Assembly (NCBI GenBank): GCA_037954325.1
Contig: JBBMNZ010000003.1
Span: forward strand, 20,949,392-21,013,391
Length of the DNA stretch: 64,000 bases
Direction: 5' to 3'
From: Fistularia commersonii
Lineage: Eukaryota > Chordata > Actinopteri > Syngnathiformes > Fistulariidae
Below are positions 1 through 14,507 of the stretch, piece by piece. The translations under genes and the position numbers were made by a program. Every line of letters starts with the position of its first letter. Position 1 is the stretch's first letter. The notes below the pieces were generated by a model that worked only from the letters and a program-made list of their open reading frames with translations, searched no databases and was not told the origin of the DNA.

Positions 1-2056
1 GGTTTTTATCCTAACAATCATCCACGTATCTACAACATTGAATCGGCTGGTAAGTTGCTAGACTGAGACCTTGTAGCAATAATGCCGGAAGAAAAAAAAA
101 ACGTCAACAAGACCAAGGGCGCTTGAATAGGTCTCACGTTTGGCGATAACCTAAAGCTCATCGAAGCTTGCAGGCGGAAAATTAGAAACCTTCGTTACGG
201 GGAGGGGGGAGTATAGAAACTAAATTCAACCGCCCGCTCTGGAAAAACAACGAATTTGAGCCGAATCAGTTATTGTAGGATGTTATTTCTTCGCACGCAG
301 AACAAAACGGTCTTAAAAAACTCTTGAGTCCCTCCGAAATTTCAAACCCTAAAAGGCTATCGTTCGTCGAAATTGAAAATGAAATGAAAAAAAGAAAATA
401 ACAATGCTTAATACCTTGCTCCATTTGACCGGGAAATGAATAAATAAATATATGAATAGAACATGCGTCGGCGCTTCTCTGCATTCTGACAGTGACTTTG
501 AAGCAGGTGTTGAGGATAGTGAAACAACCCGGTCTCATGAAAGTTCATGAAATAGTCATGTTTATTCTATTCGTCTACGGGGACATGAAATTTTTATTGT
601 TGGTGCGGTATTCAGCATCAACATTCAGCTTAATGAAACCCCGCAGTCAATATATTTCATGCATTTCTCCTGGTTTACTCAGCAGTTTTTTCTGGTTGAG
701 TTTTATTATTACTAATCATCCGTATTAAAACCGCTTGGCGCTGAAATGAATGTTGTATGTTTTTGTTTTTTTTGCAGTTATTTAATAAATGCTCTGGGAT
801 TATGTCATATCCTCACAACTATTTTCATGTGATATCATTAAAATGTTGTGTGCAAATGAGCTTGAAATCAAAAAAGCATTCCTATTATTTTGAGGATATT
901 CTTTTTGATGAATTCCTCGGAAGTCTTTTGTCCTCTGTATTAAAACAAATTAAAAAAATGTATTTCATGTGTTCCTGTGTTTTTTTAATCAATATTTAAT
1001 ATGGTGAATGTGTTGACCAACCAAACCAACATAAATTATTTTCCCAATTCCCAGTTTTCTCATATTTCAATCCCCGACAATTATTCACAAAAGAAGCTCC
1101 TGTGATAATTCCCCAGTATAATTTAGTATTTTTAAAATTATATCCCTGTCAATTATGAGAAAAAAAAAATGTTTCTTTATCCGCTTTGGAAGGGTACCTT
1201 ACCCAGGATCCTCAGCTGCCGTTACCATGGAGACGACGAAGGGAACTGTTAATGTGAGCCCGAGCTGAACTGAGCATTGGTAAAGTTATAAAAATAACTA
1301 ACTATACAGACAAAAAAAAAAATCTTTGATGTATGAACTTAAGACAACGTGTGAAGGATCACATTCGCTTATTGTCAGTTGTTGCCTTTGTGCACATGCA
1401 AGTTGTATTTGCAAATGTTAGCACCTGCTGGAGATACTGGTTTTGGCCCAAACGCTATTTTCACACACGCTGTATCAGTGATGACACAGACATTGCACCA
1501 GGGAGCCGGTTGAATAAAGCCTTTCTTTTTTTTTGTTTTTGGTTTTCTTTGTTTCTCAACTGATTGCTTTTACATGTTTGCACCCTCCTTCGGGTACGGA
1601 CCAGATTTAGGTGTGCAACGCATGTGTAAAATGGATTAAAAAAAACAAGTAACTCCTGATTGACAGGTAAAAGACAAGGTGGTTGCATGAAAGATGCTTG
1701 TTTAAAAATACGAAAGGGAAAGTTATTACCCCTTACATGACCAAATATTTAAAATTTACTGAGTTCCGCACAAAAAAACTGTAAAACCTAAACATATTAA
1801 CTCAAGAGACTTAATTCAGTAAGCGCCCATGTTTTAAAGCAGCATATTCCAGATTTGATTTACTCAATGTCGTTGTTTCTGAAACTCCCTTTACAAACAC
1901 GCCCTTTTCTTTTGTTCAAGATTTGATTCAGAGGGGATTTCTGGGTCATTTTTCGAAGATCCGATTTTGTAGAAGCATTGATCTTGGGATATGAATTTAA
2001 ATGTAGCACAGGTGTTACATTGCAAAAAAAAAAAAAATCCCAAAACAGCTTTGTGA

Positions 2057-2092
<36 letters not shown>

Positions 2093-3355
2093 TGTAGCAG
2101 TAGAACAGTTGTCCTTGTCTTGATGACAATAAATTTACATTGTTCTTTCCCCATTGACGGATTATAATGACAACAAACAGATCTCACAAAGACGTTTTAT
2201 TTTTTCTTTGCAAAATGAAAAACAGATCCACTGATAGTTCCTCCGCCAGCCAAAACAATGAAAAAAAACAAAAAAAAAAAAAAACAATATGTGTTCACCT
2301 CTGAAAAGAGTTGCGTAATGTCCTTTGCGGGTCTTTGTGAAGCCTAAAAAAAAAGCCTTGCTGATATCGTCAGGGATTATTTTAGGCTTAGAGACAGGAA
2401 AGCGGTGTCAGGACGTCTCGGTTACGAGAAGGAGCCTCGCAGGTTAAACAAAAAAAAAACAAAAACACAAGATTAGCCAGAGAATGAGTCTCGGTGAAAG
2501 TCATGCTGCTGGTTCGGCTACTGAAATGGCAAGAATGAACCCCCATACTTCGAATTTGCCAAAATCAGTGGTTTTAACCGTATCCCCTAAAAATGTGTAG
2601 ATACTACCGCTATTAGCGCATCAGAATCTGAGTAACAAATGAAGATGAGCGTTCGCTAATGACAGGGACTTTGGGGCTGCCGTAGCTTGCGAGGTGGTGA
2701 GCGGTTTGTTGCGGAGCAGAGCAGGAACCCAAATTGAACGGGTTTGTTTAACGGAAGGTCACGTGATTCGCAGGGTGATGAGGCATGGCTGAGCTAATCT
2801 GCCGCACTAACACAGCTGCCCGTCGGATCTGAGACACGACAACAAAGCGAGTCGGACAGGAAAAAAAAAAAAAGGGGAGGCCTCGCTCGAAATATACAGA
2901 TGAAATGGGGGCCGATTTGCAAGCAGCGGGTGACTCTTGAAATAGTGCGGCATTTAGGGGAGAATTCAGGAGAAGTGTTAACAGGTGCTGCGTCGTGACA
3001 ACTTTTCGTGACACTTGACGGGCTGTAAGTGTTGGCCCTACGATCTGGCTCCCTCTGTGACTTCCCACACCTGCTCGGTATCTGCCATCAAGCACTGCCG
3101 CCTGCTGCCATCTAATCACCACCTTTGTGCAACATTTGTCTTCAGCCCATATTAAGTGAGTTTTTCCTGCATATTAACCGGATGCTAAACACAGCACTGC
3201 TTTTTTGTGTGTTTTCAGAGCCTAATAATGAATGATAACACCTGTGTCCCATCACAAGGTGTAAGGTTTTTATGTGAGGCCCCAATTAAGGCTAAAACTC
3301 CAAATAACCCAAGCATAAAAACCGACTTCATTAATTCTAATCAAGCATACATGTT
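1..3355. other. Non-coding stretch, no gene recognised
   Basis: AT-rich sequence with no convincing exon. It holds a 32-base T run at 2059-2090, several shorter A runs, and an X-box-like palindrome at 1221-1234 (listed separately). The open frame on the minus strand at 2748-3122 resembles no protein I know and has no splice context. If the tetraspanin exon near 23.3 kb is read correctly, this stretch would lie in or beyond its first intron. Confidence 0.5.
1221..1234. promoter_or_regulatory. X-box-like (RFX-type) palindrome
   Basis: The sequence GTTACCATGGAGAC fits the RFX X-box pattern (GTTNCCATGGNAAC) with one off-consensus base in the right half. X-boxes are bound by RFX factors in promoters and enhancers of ciliary and MHC class II genes. 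A single 14-bp match can occur by chance, so this is only a candidate site. Confidence 0.3.
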
Positions 3356-3359
3356 TTGC

Positions 3360-3690
3360 TCCACTTGCTCACTGGTCAGGGTTAGCAAATATACCTCACA
3401 GCAAGAAGGTCCCTGGTTTGCATCCACTGGGGGGGGTTCTGTGTTTGTTCTCAGCATGTTCTCTCCATGCCTGCGGTGGCTTCCAACGGATTCTCCGGTT
3501 TTACTCACACACTCCAAAAACATGCAGTAGGTTCATTTGAGACCGCCAATTGCCCAAGCCGAGAGTGCGGATGATTGTATGTCTCTATATATGGACCTGT
3601 GATTGAGTGGTGAGCGGTCCAGGGTGAACCCCACCTCAACCAATGACAGCTGGGATAGGCTCTAATATAATGAATGATTGCTAGTCAGTC
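3360..3690 (+). repeat. Dispersed teleost repeat with 'gtgaatg' tail
   Basis: This copy has the order seen in a very common fish interspersed repeat: a 'caaggtccctggtttgcatcc' type segment, a 'tgttctctccatgcctg' segment, a segment ending in 'ccaaaaacatgcagtagg', a 'gtatgtctctatat' segment, then 'ggtccagggtgaacccc' and 'gacagctgggataggctc' followed by 'atgaatg'. It has no coding capacity. Other copies or pieces lie at 21960-22120, 48362-48640, 53890-54180 and 63840-64000. The middle 'gtgaatg...gtatgtctctatatg' part is what has expanded into minisatellites elsewhere in the window. Confidence 0.7.
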
Positions 3691-3725
3691 ACCGGCTTGA
3701 AGACAGATAGGCACAGTGTCTCTTG

Positions 3726-3992
3726 GTCGGCTATGGCTCAGCTGATAGAGCGGAGTCCTTCCAACGGGACAGTTAGTGTTTCAATTCCCGGCACTCCCGC
3801 CTACTTGCCAAAGTGTTTTTTGCTCAAGATTCACATCCCTGCCAGTTAATCTCGATTTGTCTGCTTTCGCCTTGCGAGGCAGCTCTGCCACCATCGGGTT
3901 GTGAGCGCGCATGAAGGGGTGAATGCAAAAGCCAGTGACAAGCACTTTGAAACCACATGGTAAATAAAGCGCTATACAAATTGAGACAGCTT
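3726..3992 (+). repeat. tRNA-derived SINE
   Basis: The head resembles a tRNA gene with RNA polymerase III boxes: an A-box-like TGGCTCAGCTGATAGAGC and a weaker B-box-like GTTTCAATTCC about 35 bases further on. The body carries the 'ctgccaccatcggg' and 'gtgaatg' segments and the tail reads 'aaataaagcgctatacaaa', which is typical of an abundant fish SINE. The body has point changes and small deletions, so it is an old copy. It is not a functional tRNA gene because no acceptor stem closes. A second, shorter copy lies reversed at 42990-43080. Confidence 0.7.
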
Positions 3993-3994
3993 AT

Positions 3995-6900
3995 TTCACG
4001 TGTCATCTCAAGAATTCAGTTGTTAATCGGGCAAAATGTTTTTTTCTTTCTATCTTGAAAGGGTTGTGATTAATACCATGCCTTCGACTGTTAGGACAAG
4101 GACAAGGACATGTTAGCAGTCAAGACATACCGCCATTGGAAACTATCGGATGAAGTTTCAAACGAGTAAAAAAAGGTGAGTGAGCCTGATTTTGCCAGAG
4201 ACTGATATAATTTGTGTTGTGTATTTTAAATTTTCATTTGCATTTTCATTCGAATTTTTTTGTCCACGGCTATGATTGAAACATTTGATCTTCATTAAGT
4301 TTTTGCTGTTTTGTAAATTAATCAGTATTATCCTGCCTGTCCGATGGTTTAGCTACCTGGCCACAGGCCTATCTATCGAAGATTCATATTTAAGAAAAAA
4401 AAAACAAAGATCAACATTGTTAATTTCTTTTTCCAACACCTCAAATTACATTTAGCAAATATAACCGATTTTCACCACATAAGACTTTTTCTTTTCATTT
4501 TTTTTCATTTATCGAGCCTGATCTGGCTCCCGTTTTGTTTACTCACAACGATCAATCTCAGTCCATTAAACAAAAATTAGTCGATTCAAGCTGCAAAGCA
4601 AAACAAAAAGATTATTTTGTAACCCGGCAAACTCTCAATGTTCATTCCTTAAAAGACCGCAAATGTGACTTATTTGATAAGAATAACCCAAAAAATGTGT
4701 CCGTCAGAGATACGGTATACGGTGAATGTTGCCTCAGTGCAAATTGCAGGGAGAGATTTTTCTTCCGCTGGGAGGCAAGAGCTGGTGACTGTCGTCTACT
4801 GAAAGTTCCTGACGTTAGTGGATAAAGTGACAGATCTGGCAGAAGTGTGTTGAATGACTGAGTTTGGGTGTCAGTTTACCGTCTCCCTTCAGCCTCCATT
4901 GGGAGTTCCACTTTGGTTGTGCCTGCCGTGTCATATGTGATGCCTCATGTTTACCGTAACATGCGCCGCTTCGAAAGTGTATACACCGGCGGAAGCCTTA
5001 TACGAAAAATATACTTGAAAATAGTTTTTGAGTCGGATTCAGACCGGCTAAAAGCACGGGTCAGGGCTGCTCGGCTATCGAGCAACAAGACACATGGGAA
5101 AAGGAAAGTAGAATTTAATTAAAAAAAAATAAACGCCCACTGATCGAGGTTAAGCGTCAACCGCTGAGAATTCGTGAATAGTGACGGCTGTCTTACGTAC
5201 GTTGTTTAAATGAGCTGCGCAGCAACAGCAAGGTGGCCTGACGTTAATAAAAACTATTAAATGGATTAAGATCACTGGTGAGATTAAACAACAATGGGCG
5301 TTTTTGAAAAGACAGCGGGATTAATGAGCGTTTTTCTACAATCCTTTATAGTAAATAAGGGTTTTTATTTGTGCTTCTTTTTGCATCCTTTCCACAGGAT
5401 ACATAGAGCTCTGGTCAAAATCACTTTGGCCCCGTCAGTCAGAACTGACTTGAAGACACCGTGCAGTCAATTAGAAATATCAAGCTCCTTTTCTTTATTC
5501 CCTTCCTACGTCAGAAGGAGCTGGTGAGGTGTTTGGGCTTGCTGATACCATCTGGTCTCCATCTGTAATGAGACGAACCAACCTGGGGGGGCAAACGTAT
5601 ACCCGGGGCATACTAATATCCCAAAATCTTTCCGAAAGCATACATCTTGAGAAGAACAGCTTCAAATGACAAGGACAAATGACAAAAAAAGTATTAAATA
5701 CCAATATAAGGTGATGTCAAAACAGGGAACAACAGCACCGATTGTCTCCAAAGAGCGGCCACAGTCTAAGTTTAGAAGTCCACTATACCTCTATCTTGGC
5801 TGAATATAATTGCGACCCAGTGATGCCCTCCTTGGAGAGTTTGCTCAAAAGTCAGGTTTCACTGGCAGCGAGGTTATAATGGTAACCTTGCTGCACCTTG
5901 AAACATCCAGCAGCTTATCTTCCGTGGTGAAGCGACATTTTCCGGAGGGTACACGTAGCCAAAGAAGGGACGACCTGACGGGATTTCACGAATGGGCAAT
6001 TCGGTGCCTGTTGACCGAGTGCGAAGGCGGCGTTTATTCGAACCAATCCCGTTTGGAACAACCTCAATCCGGACGGGGATAATAAACGACCAACCTCCAT
6101 CGCAAAAAAAAAAAAAAAAAATGCCGATCACAACAGCGGCGCGGCAAGCTGTTGTCCCATCGCGCTGCACATTGGTTTGACACATCCGCTCCTCAACTGT
6201 CCTTTATGAATAATTTAACATATTCATGAGTCATAACTGTCAACTGTGATTACTCAATGCCTATTAATTTTTTGGGGGGAAAAAAGCACGGCTATAGCTT
6301 TTGCAATGCGGTTAAAAAAAAAAATACATACCAAGCATTTTTCAAATTATTGCTACATTTTTCATTAGTCGAAGGATGTCGGTATGAATGAAAGAGGACG
6401 CCGGCCAATGACGTTCAGACAATCTTTTTGGAATGTCATTTTCATTTAGACGCATTTTCTGTCTACCTCCCGAGTCAGCGAATGCTAAAAGAAGAAAAAG
6501 TCTGATGTACCAGGATATTGTGTTTTAAGGTGTTTCACACTGGAAGGTTTAATTTCTTACTTTCCCAAGGTATGTTTGATATTTGTAAGAATTACACTTC
6601 TTGAAGGATTTTATGATTCAAAGATTAAAAAAAAAAAAACATGCAGTTTCGGTTTAAAGCTAAACCGAAAGCTCTGCCACAAGGTTGTTTCTGGGCACTG
6701 ACCCTTTTTTTCCCTGTAATGTGTTAGTAGCAATGCATTGGAGTAATAAATCAAGCATTTTAATTAATATAAATAATTTCTTGGGCCAGATATCTCAGAT
6801 CACAACCGAAGTTTTGCAGCCATAACTGCTGATTTAGAAGCCAGAAATTTCGATCACGTTCCTTTCATAACTGTCTGATGTATATGTTGCGCTAGTAAGC

Positions 6901-9900
6901 CCGCTAAAATAGCGCCCAACTGTAAATGGTTTGACGGTATTGGTGCTTTTCCAATCAACAACAGTTCATAGAAACAAACCCCCAATGAATATTCTTCTAT
7001 GAATTCTCATGCTGTAGAAAAGGTACCAACCTGGCAATCTATCTCAGAAGAAGAGTTCCCCTTCCTGTACTCGTCCATGTTCCGGTGATGCCATGATTAT
7101 AGGCAGTGTATCAAAGTTATTACTTTGTAGAGTGAGGTCATTTCAATTTTAAAAAGGGCATGAAAACTAGTTTATTCTTGTGTTTTTTTGAGCAACCGAC
7201 CGGTCACGTTTTATTGTCTAACTGACCTAAGGGTCAATTTCTTTATGGAGATAACAAAATTCACATCATGTCTGATCGCCTTTAACACATTGTTGAGTCC
7301 AAAAGAATACGCATTTACTTCGAATTTGATGCTTTTGGCATCATGAACATTTAAATATGGTGACTCTCGCTAAACTCTATGAAATCATATCTAGCTTCCT
7401 TTTGAAGGGTAGCAAAAAAAAAAAAAAAAAATTACGGTGGATAGCCGTAAATTAACTATGGACATTCAGCAGCTCCACTGTCGTACCCTTTGATTCGGTT
7501 TATCATTCTGCCCTCTCATTCATCACGGAGATCCCTCGGGCAGTCGGTTCAGTCTCTCAGTCCTCTCAGTCACGGTGGCATTATAAGAATATGGATCTCG
7601 TCATCCATAAATCCATAATTGGACATATAATTTCATTATCCCACTAACGCCGGGGCCGTGTGCCCCCTACCGCGTTAGTCGTAACTTTAGTCTTGAGATT
7701 CAATCCAGTCGCCTTCATCGGAGTTAAGACAATCTGTGTTTTTTGGGGTTTTTTTGTTTTTTTTTTTACTTTTGACGCCCGACCCAAATCGACAAGACAT
7801 TCTCAAAACCGCCCTAACAGCGTTTTGATTTGTTTAACACTCCATCATATCTCTGACACCCTTGCGAACCGGAGGAACCCTCAGTACTTTTCAAGGCTCG
7901 ACTATTAAGCGATGCAAATCTGACCGTGTAATTTACCGCGGTTTGGGCAAAAGTACGCTGAAATTCAGATTTATGGAACAACAAGAAGGACGGAGCCATA
8001 TGTGTGCAGAGATTAGCCGCGCTACGATATGACAGACTGACGTAGCGTGGAAATATTTCACTGTAATAACGCTGACAAAATAGCAGGCGCGGCTCTCGCT
8101 AAGTACTTCCCTGGATAATTTGTAAAGGAAATAAGGGCCCTCCCACGCAGCTACAACGTCGTTGACTTTGAGTGTGGGGCGGTTCAATGAATAAACATAA
8201 ATATGTTTACCGCCGCAGCACGTAAAGGAAGAACGGAAGTTATGAAGTTGGGAGCTGTTTACACAGCCTTTTTTTTAAACGGCACTCATCTGTTTTTTTT
8301 TTTGTGCTCTATAGATTACAATCATGTTATTTATCAAAAAAATTGTCCTTAAACAGCACACGTTTAGGGCGCAAACTGCTTTAATTATGTTTTGTTTTGT
8401 CTTTTACGCGTCACTTGTGTTATTTGTGCTGAGGAAAAACGGCAACCAACTACGCTCGCAAAAGCCTCAGTAGAGCATTTGAAAACGCCGAATTGTCTAA
8501 TCCATGGCAATGAGAGTGATTTGAAACGATCTGACTCACGTCATCATCGGCAAAGGTGATGATGGCGCCATTTTGCAAATCCTACATGCAGAGAAAGGTC
8601 ATTCCCTGCTGTTAGATCTCTCTGACGGAGTCTTCAGAGCAGACACGTTGAAATATCTAATACTGTCTGATAATAGCGCAAAATCTGTTTTCACAGATGC
8701 AAATAGAGGGTCAATCAATCCCCCCCGCCCGCCCGCCCGCCTGCCCGCCCAATTGCCATTTTTGTCGCAGTGGTCTCTGACGGGGCGTTAATGTCAGCGG
8801 GCCGGCGGTCCGCACCGTCGGAGACGTTGGCGAGATCGCGTCTTTCGAAGCGGGGTGAGAAGCTGAAGCGAAATAAAACTACGGGGAGAAACCTCACACC
8901 AAGAGGGGGGAGATATGATGCTGGGGAGACTGAAAAGCAGAACTTGAGGGACTTAAAGAGAAAAAAAGAATGAGGGAGGGCGGGTGTTGGGAAAGAATAG
9001 AGACGAGGAGAGGATGAAATTGGATGTAAAAAATGGTGTGTACAGAGAGCGAAGAGGCAGGAGCGATAAAAATGAGCTCAAAGGGGAGGAAAACAATATG
9101 TTCTTGAGCTTGTTTTGTGCCTTAAGTCCATTAGAACAAATATACTGCTCATTTTACGTTTTTCCAATCTAAATTGATTACATTTTCAGTGATAAGTGTA
9201 GTATAAATAACCAGAGGTAGAGAAAGTAAATAAATGTCCTACTTCTGCTGTGATAATATTGAGCTGCAAATTTACTTCCCACGGATGGGAATAAGTGTGT
9301 TGTGTGTCAAATATTGATTCTGAAAACCCGACTCCAGTCCTGAATAACAATGGCCAAGAGGTGTGAGAGGGGGCTGCAAAAAATGCATAAAATAATAATA
9401 AATGCTATTTTGTTAAAAACCCAAGGATGCTAAATATATATATATATACATATCTATTTTTAATTTCACTCTGTCAGATGGCATAAATGGGTTAAGTCCC
9501 AATATGCACATCGCCCGACTCCGTCGCAGAATGTGTCAGCGCAAGTTAATAATCTGTTGGTGAGCCGGGGACAACTTGTATAACCGTGTCTGCCCGCCCC
9601 AAAACTTGTCATCGCCATTTGCTACCGAAGTCTCAAGTCGTAAGACCCAACCCAAAACTATAAACTCCGGCCGCTTTATCCGTTTACTGATGCGGCCGCT
9701 TGCGTGTAACAGTACGCCAGCATGCCTGCGTGTCAACCTCATGATAAAGTATACAAGTCTTGCCCCGTTTCAACCCCTAATTTCCGTATAGTTAAGTGCA
9801 AAGATTTCACGGGTAAAGTCCCGCGACTGCACATAATGAAAAAACCCAGAACCAGAGGCTTGTTTCCAGATGTGCGACCAAAGTGCTGCACGGTCTGCGC

Positions 9901-12653
9901 GTGAGTCGCCAGCGTTCTCTGGTTCGACCGGAACACTCCATCCAAACCTATCGCCGTAGATGTGACTCTCGATATGGACTTGCCTGGAGATTGTAAAACA
10001 TGAGCTGCTTTCGCACTGTAGGGATTTTTGGTAGATCCTTGAACTTTTCAGGATCTGGGTCACTTTTTCGTTTTTAATTTTTAGCTCCTGCTCCGAGGTT
10101 GGCTTTTTTTTTACAGTTCGATAGGAACTCACATGGCATGGGTGTTTTTTGGATCTCACAAGCCATGCCTATTATCAGATGCTTCTGGCAGCATGCGGAG
10201 CGCCATTTTTAAAAATAGTTGAAATCACCAATCTGCTGTTTTCTTGCGACAGAACGAATAAGAAATGGACCAAAAACGCGATGCAGAAGTTGAACACTTT
10301 GGCATCTTCGCCTCTCAACTTCCTCTTCTTTGCCATGGTTTGTTTTTTTTTTTTTTTAATTTGGCATTTAAGGTCCCTACCGCAGTCCCTTAAATGCAAA
10401 AAATAAAGTTTCTAGAACCAAATTGAAGCCTGACAGTTCTGAGAACTTCTCCATCATCTCCCCTAATTTTCAGTCAACAGTTGTTGGTTGAGAGCTAAGC
10501 TATTTAAAAAAACTGGGGAAATCAGTCATTTGATGCTCTGGTATTCCGTGTTAGTGAACGCAAACTGTAAAAATACGCCAGAAATAATTTTCTCATTGTT
10601 GGGAGGTACATATATAAAGGTTGTTCTCCTCCGGGTCGGCTTAAATGCCATGTTGCCCCAGCGTGACCGTGACAGTGATATATGGCGAGCGGCTGCCCTC
10701 AAAAGCCATTAATCCTAGAATAAGTGGCATCAATATAATTTACATAGCTTGCTCAACGTTTTTCATCAGGTCGTCCAAAAAAGTAATGTTGAAGTGTAAG
10801 GGCGAGACACGTGAGAGATGAAATTAAAAAAAAAACAAGTTTATTAACTGATAGAATCAGCTTGCTGCCGCTGTTAGTGCGATACGCTAGCTTCACCCGA
10901 TGGATTTCTCTAAATTTAAACAACGTTATGGGAGCGGAATGACAAAGCTCAGGGTAGAATAGTTTGACAAAATGCAAACATGAGGGTTTTTTTTTCTTGA
11001 TTCATTTGGTTATGCAAAGTTATGCAGAGTGAAAACACAATACTGCTACCTATTACACAATATCTGATTTTGTTTTGTTTGTTTTTTCGTTTTCATAGTC
11101 TAGCTAATCGCATGCCACATAACCTTCATCCTCAATTCTATTTCATTATAAATACCGGGGTCATTTGATGTCATGGTGAGAGTATATAATAATGCCGTAT
11201 CTATGTTTACTAACCATTTTACAGCATTGAATGGTGACATAGTCCATGTTATGTTCCAGCTACTGTTAAGGAAAACAGCTGCTGCACTTTATGGAAACAC
11301 ATTACACGTTGTACAATGGACGTTTGTGCAAAAAGGAAGAAATATTTTTTTCAAATCCCGTCAATCAAGCTCATTGCACCTCACGTATCAGAGCGCTAAC
11401 ATACTGCAGCAGAAAATGTCCACACAAGGCTTTTTCCCACATTGCAAAGAGGCCAGAGTTTTTTTTTTGTGAAGCTCAGCATTTTCAGTAATTAAAACGG
11501 CAAATGAATACAAATAACACTTGTTTGCAGCCATGCTTGATGTATTTTACGCAACACTGGTGTCTTAAAATACTGCCTTCGCTAATACCCAAACAGTTGC
11601 CTCTCCTCCAAATTTAATGAAGAATCTGGGGCGCTAAATATCCAAACATGCATCCCCCTAACAAGTAGATTTAATGGACTCAAAATCATGTTTATTTATG
11701 ATTTACACCCACAAGATGGGCTATTCACAGTCGCTATACATAACATCCCGCACCGGAAACATTCACGGGTCTGTTATGAATAAAATCCTCACCGGCTCGT
11801 GACCCCGCGTAAATAAATATGGACACGCACATATAAAAAAAGGATTTGTCAAGCTGCAGAATACTTCAAGTAGGTCAACACCCAGGCAGTGCTGAAATCT
11901 AGTGTCTGCACATCATGTAGAAATGGAATCAAAGGAAGTTTTCAAGTTTTAAACTAGTGCCAATAAACCCAGAGGAGCCGTCTCTTTAAGCCAAGAAAGA
12001 AAATGTGATTTTTTTTTATTTTTTTTTGGGGGGGGGGACACAAATATTCTAATTTGGACGCACTGAGAAGATGCTTTCCTGTGTACAAAAATCTGTCAGA
12101 CGAATCCAACCACCTCTTGTGTATCGATAAAAATACAGCGGATGCGAACGTCTTGAAAAGATGAAGGAAAGGAAAAGAAGCAACGAGTGTACGCCGGCGT
12201 TCCCTTCTCCATTTGTCAACAGGAGTGGAAGTTTCCCCGCAACGTAGCGTGAGGCCGGCATCGTGGCGTGTGAGTTGTGTGCACAAACACGGCAAACTCA
12301 GCAAATGCAAACCGCAGCTTCTCCCACCCCCCCATTATCCAACGCACTCATGCTGAACACGTCCCGTGTCCTGCTGCGAATCGATGGACTGCGTGGCAGC
12401 GGGGGCCGGCGGGGAGGAGCTGGCACATCTCAAATCAGTAGAAAGGCCATTTCTATTGATCCGGCTAAATCACTGGAGACAGATGCAACCCATTCACAAC
12501 TCTGGCAATCTATGGATCCTCCACTGGGCTCTGACCTACATTGCAATGACAAGTAAACACAACTTCAGAGGACGTGTCTCTTCCTTCCCACTGTCTTCCC
12601 GTCGCCCAGCCCTCACCTCCCCCTCGAAGAGCCGCCGTTTCCCGGGTACAAAA

Positions 12654-12685
<32 letters not shown>

Positions 12686-14175
12686 CGAGTTTTCTCTCGG
12701 TGCGTTTCGCTGTCGGGCACGTTCCTCCTTGCATCTGGGCAGACGGCTCTTAGTGTTTATTTTTCACTTACTCAATTTTCTGCCAGAGTCATTTGTGGAA
12801 TAATGTGAATGTCTCCAGGAGCGGCAAAAAAAAAAAAAAAAAAAAAAATCCATCCATCCCTTTTAATTTTCTCCAAAAATGCTTTTGTCAGAGAAGGAGG
12901 GCTTAACATCACCCACACAGATGTAAATGTAAATGGTCAGAGTGATGGGCTTATTTCACACCCTTATAGAACAGGAATTAACACATAACCAAGTGACTGA
13001 AGCTTAGAGTAACAAGGAGTGATTGTATTCTAATTTGTGTTTTATGTCTGATGTTAGCACCAGCTGTCAGGAGTATTCCCAAATCTAAGACGGAGCGCAA
13101 AAGGATACTAATTGCACAAACACATACAAGCCAAAACCTAGAGCTTTCTGTTCCTTTTCATACTCTCCTGGAAAAAAAAAGACTTGTTTCCATGACAATC
13201 CTCAAGTTGATGCAGCTTTTAATGAAAAGTGTGAAGTCCAGAATCCCAACTCGGGTTATTTTACAAGCAACAGAAACACAAATCTATCCGATAACGGGTC
13301 AGATATTACATCCAGAACACCAAAAGTTCTGATACTACTATTAAATCACGTTTCTTCATCTAATGTCGGGGCAATGGTGTCCTCCAGGTAAGGACAAAGA
13401 ACGTCACACTGTCCAACTTTTCTTAAATCCATTGCCATAAATGCCTAAATCCAAAGAATAGCACATATATTGTTGGTTTTATATTGTATAACCAAATATG
13501 TTTTGAACAAACGAAATCCAAATACTCAAATAACATAAACATTTCCTCACCATGAACTGAATAATTCTCTGGTTGGTAATCCAGTTTTTTCAAGGAAAAA
13601 AAAAAATCGCAAGAAATAACTGTTTTGGTTGAATTGTTATTATTTATTTATTTTTAAGTCTTGGGCGGCTATTAAGGCACTTAGTCATTTTAATTGTTGT
13701 GATTTTGACCGTCAACTAATTTTAAGTTTTTGAGAAGAGTCACTCGATCGTGCTGAAAGTGGAAAGAAAACCATCACGGCATTTTAAGTTTATGCATTTT
13801 TCCACACAGAATAATCTGAACTAACAAGCTATTATACCGAAAACACATCATAATGCGCAGATACTTACCAATAAATTACTTTATAATTTCCTCCTCAACA
13901 CCTGATTTCACCCTCGCGGAACTTATGTTCTGATTTTCTGTCTTTTTGTCTCAGAAAAGTTATGTTGCAGCACACATCGTGCTCACCCCTCCCCCATTAC
14001 CATTATTTATTCTCACCTCCGGCTGCAGAGCCAGCTGGATTTTACACGTGTGATCAGATCGAAGTAGAAACAGTCAGGGTGAAAAAAAAAAATCGTTCGT
14101 TGTCGGGTCCTTGAGGTTCAGATTGAACAAGGTATGGTTCAGGACTCAACATGTGCACCATTGTCCGTTTTCTAA
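3995..14175. other. Non-coding stretch, no gene recognised
   Basis: About 10 kb without a recognisable exon or transposon. It contains A/T runs (6104-6120, 7413-7430, 12661-12685, 12826-12848), a short 'ta' array near 9436 and GC-rich patches around 8730-8830 and 12380-12420. Some non-repetitive patches (2.7-3.1, 8.5-8.9, 9.5-10.0 kb) have a mixed composition that could reflect conserved non-coding sequence, but this cannot be decided from one genome. Confidence 0.45.
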
Positions 14176-14507
14176 TGCGGGTTCTGGTCATGTTTTCAGC
14201 AGTCGAGGCAGAAAAGCGCAGACTCCCCTCTCCCCGGACGCCCCTTGGTCCACCTCTTCCAGGGGGATCCCGAGGCGTTCCCAGGCCAATCTAGATACAT
14301 GGTCCCTCCAACGGGTCCTGAGTCTCACCAATTGGACATACTTGGAACACCCGACCAGGGAGGTGTCCAAGAGGCACTCTGACAAGACACCCGAGCCACC
14401 TCATTTGGCTCCTCTCCACATGGAGGAGCTCTACTCTGAGCCCCTCCTGGATGACCGAACCTTTGCCCCTATTTCTAAGAGGGAGAGACAAAAAGGCATA
14501 TCGCTCG

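Noticed and set aside
1..55. Possible exon end at the window edge: open frame over 1-49 followed by a GTAAGT donor at 50-55
   Set aside because: Sixteen open codons and one donor match are weak evidence, and no acceptor can be seen because the window begins here.
2748..3122. Minus-strand open frame of 124 codons
   Set aside because: No recognisable domain, a poly-F stretch from an A run, and no splice or promoter context.
3734..3806. tRNA gene
   Set aside because: The A and B boxes are present, but the stems do not close and the sequence continues into a SINE body and tail.
8557..8790. Plus-strand open frame including LLLDLSDGVFRADTLKYL
   Set aside because: It looks protein-like in part but has no splice acceptor, runs into a C-rich simple repeat and resembles no protein known to me.
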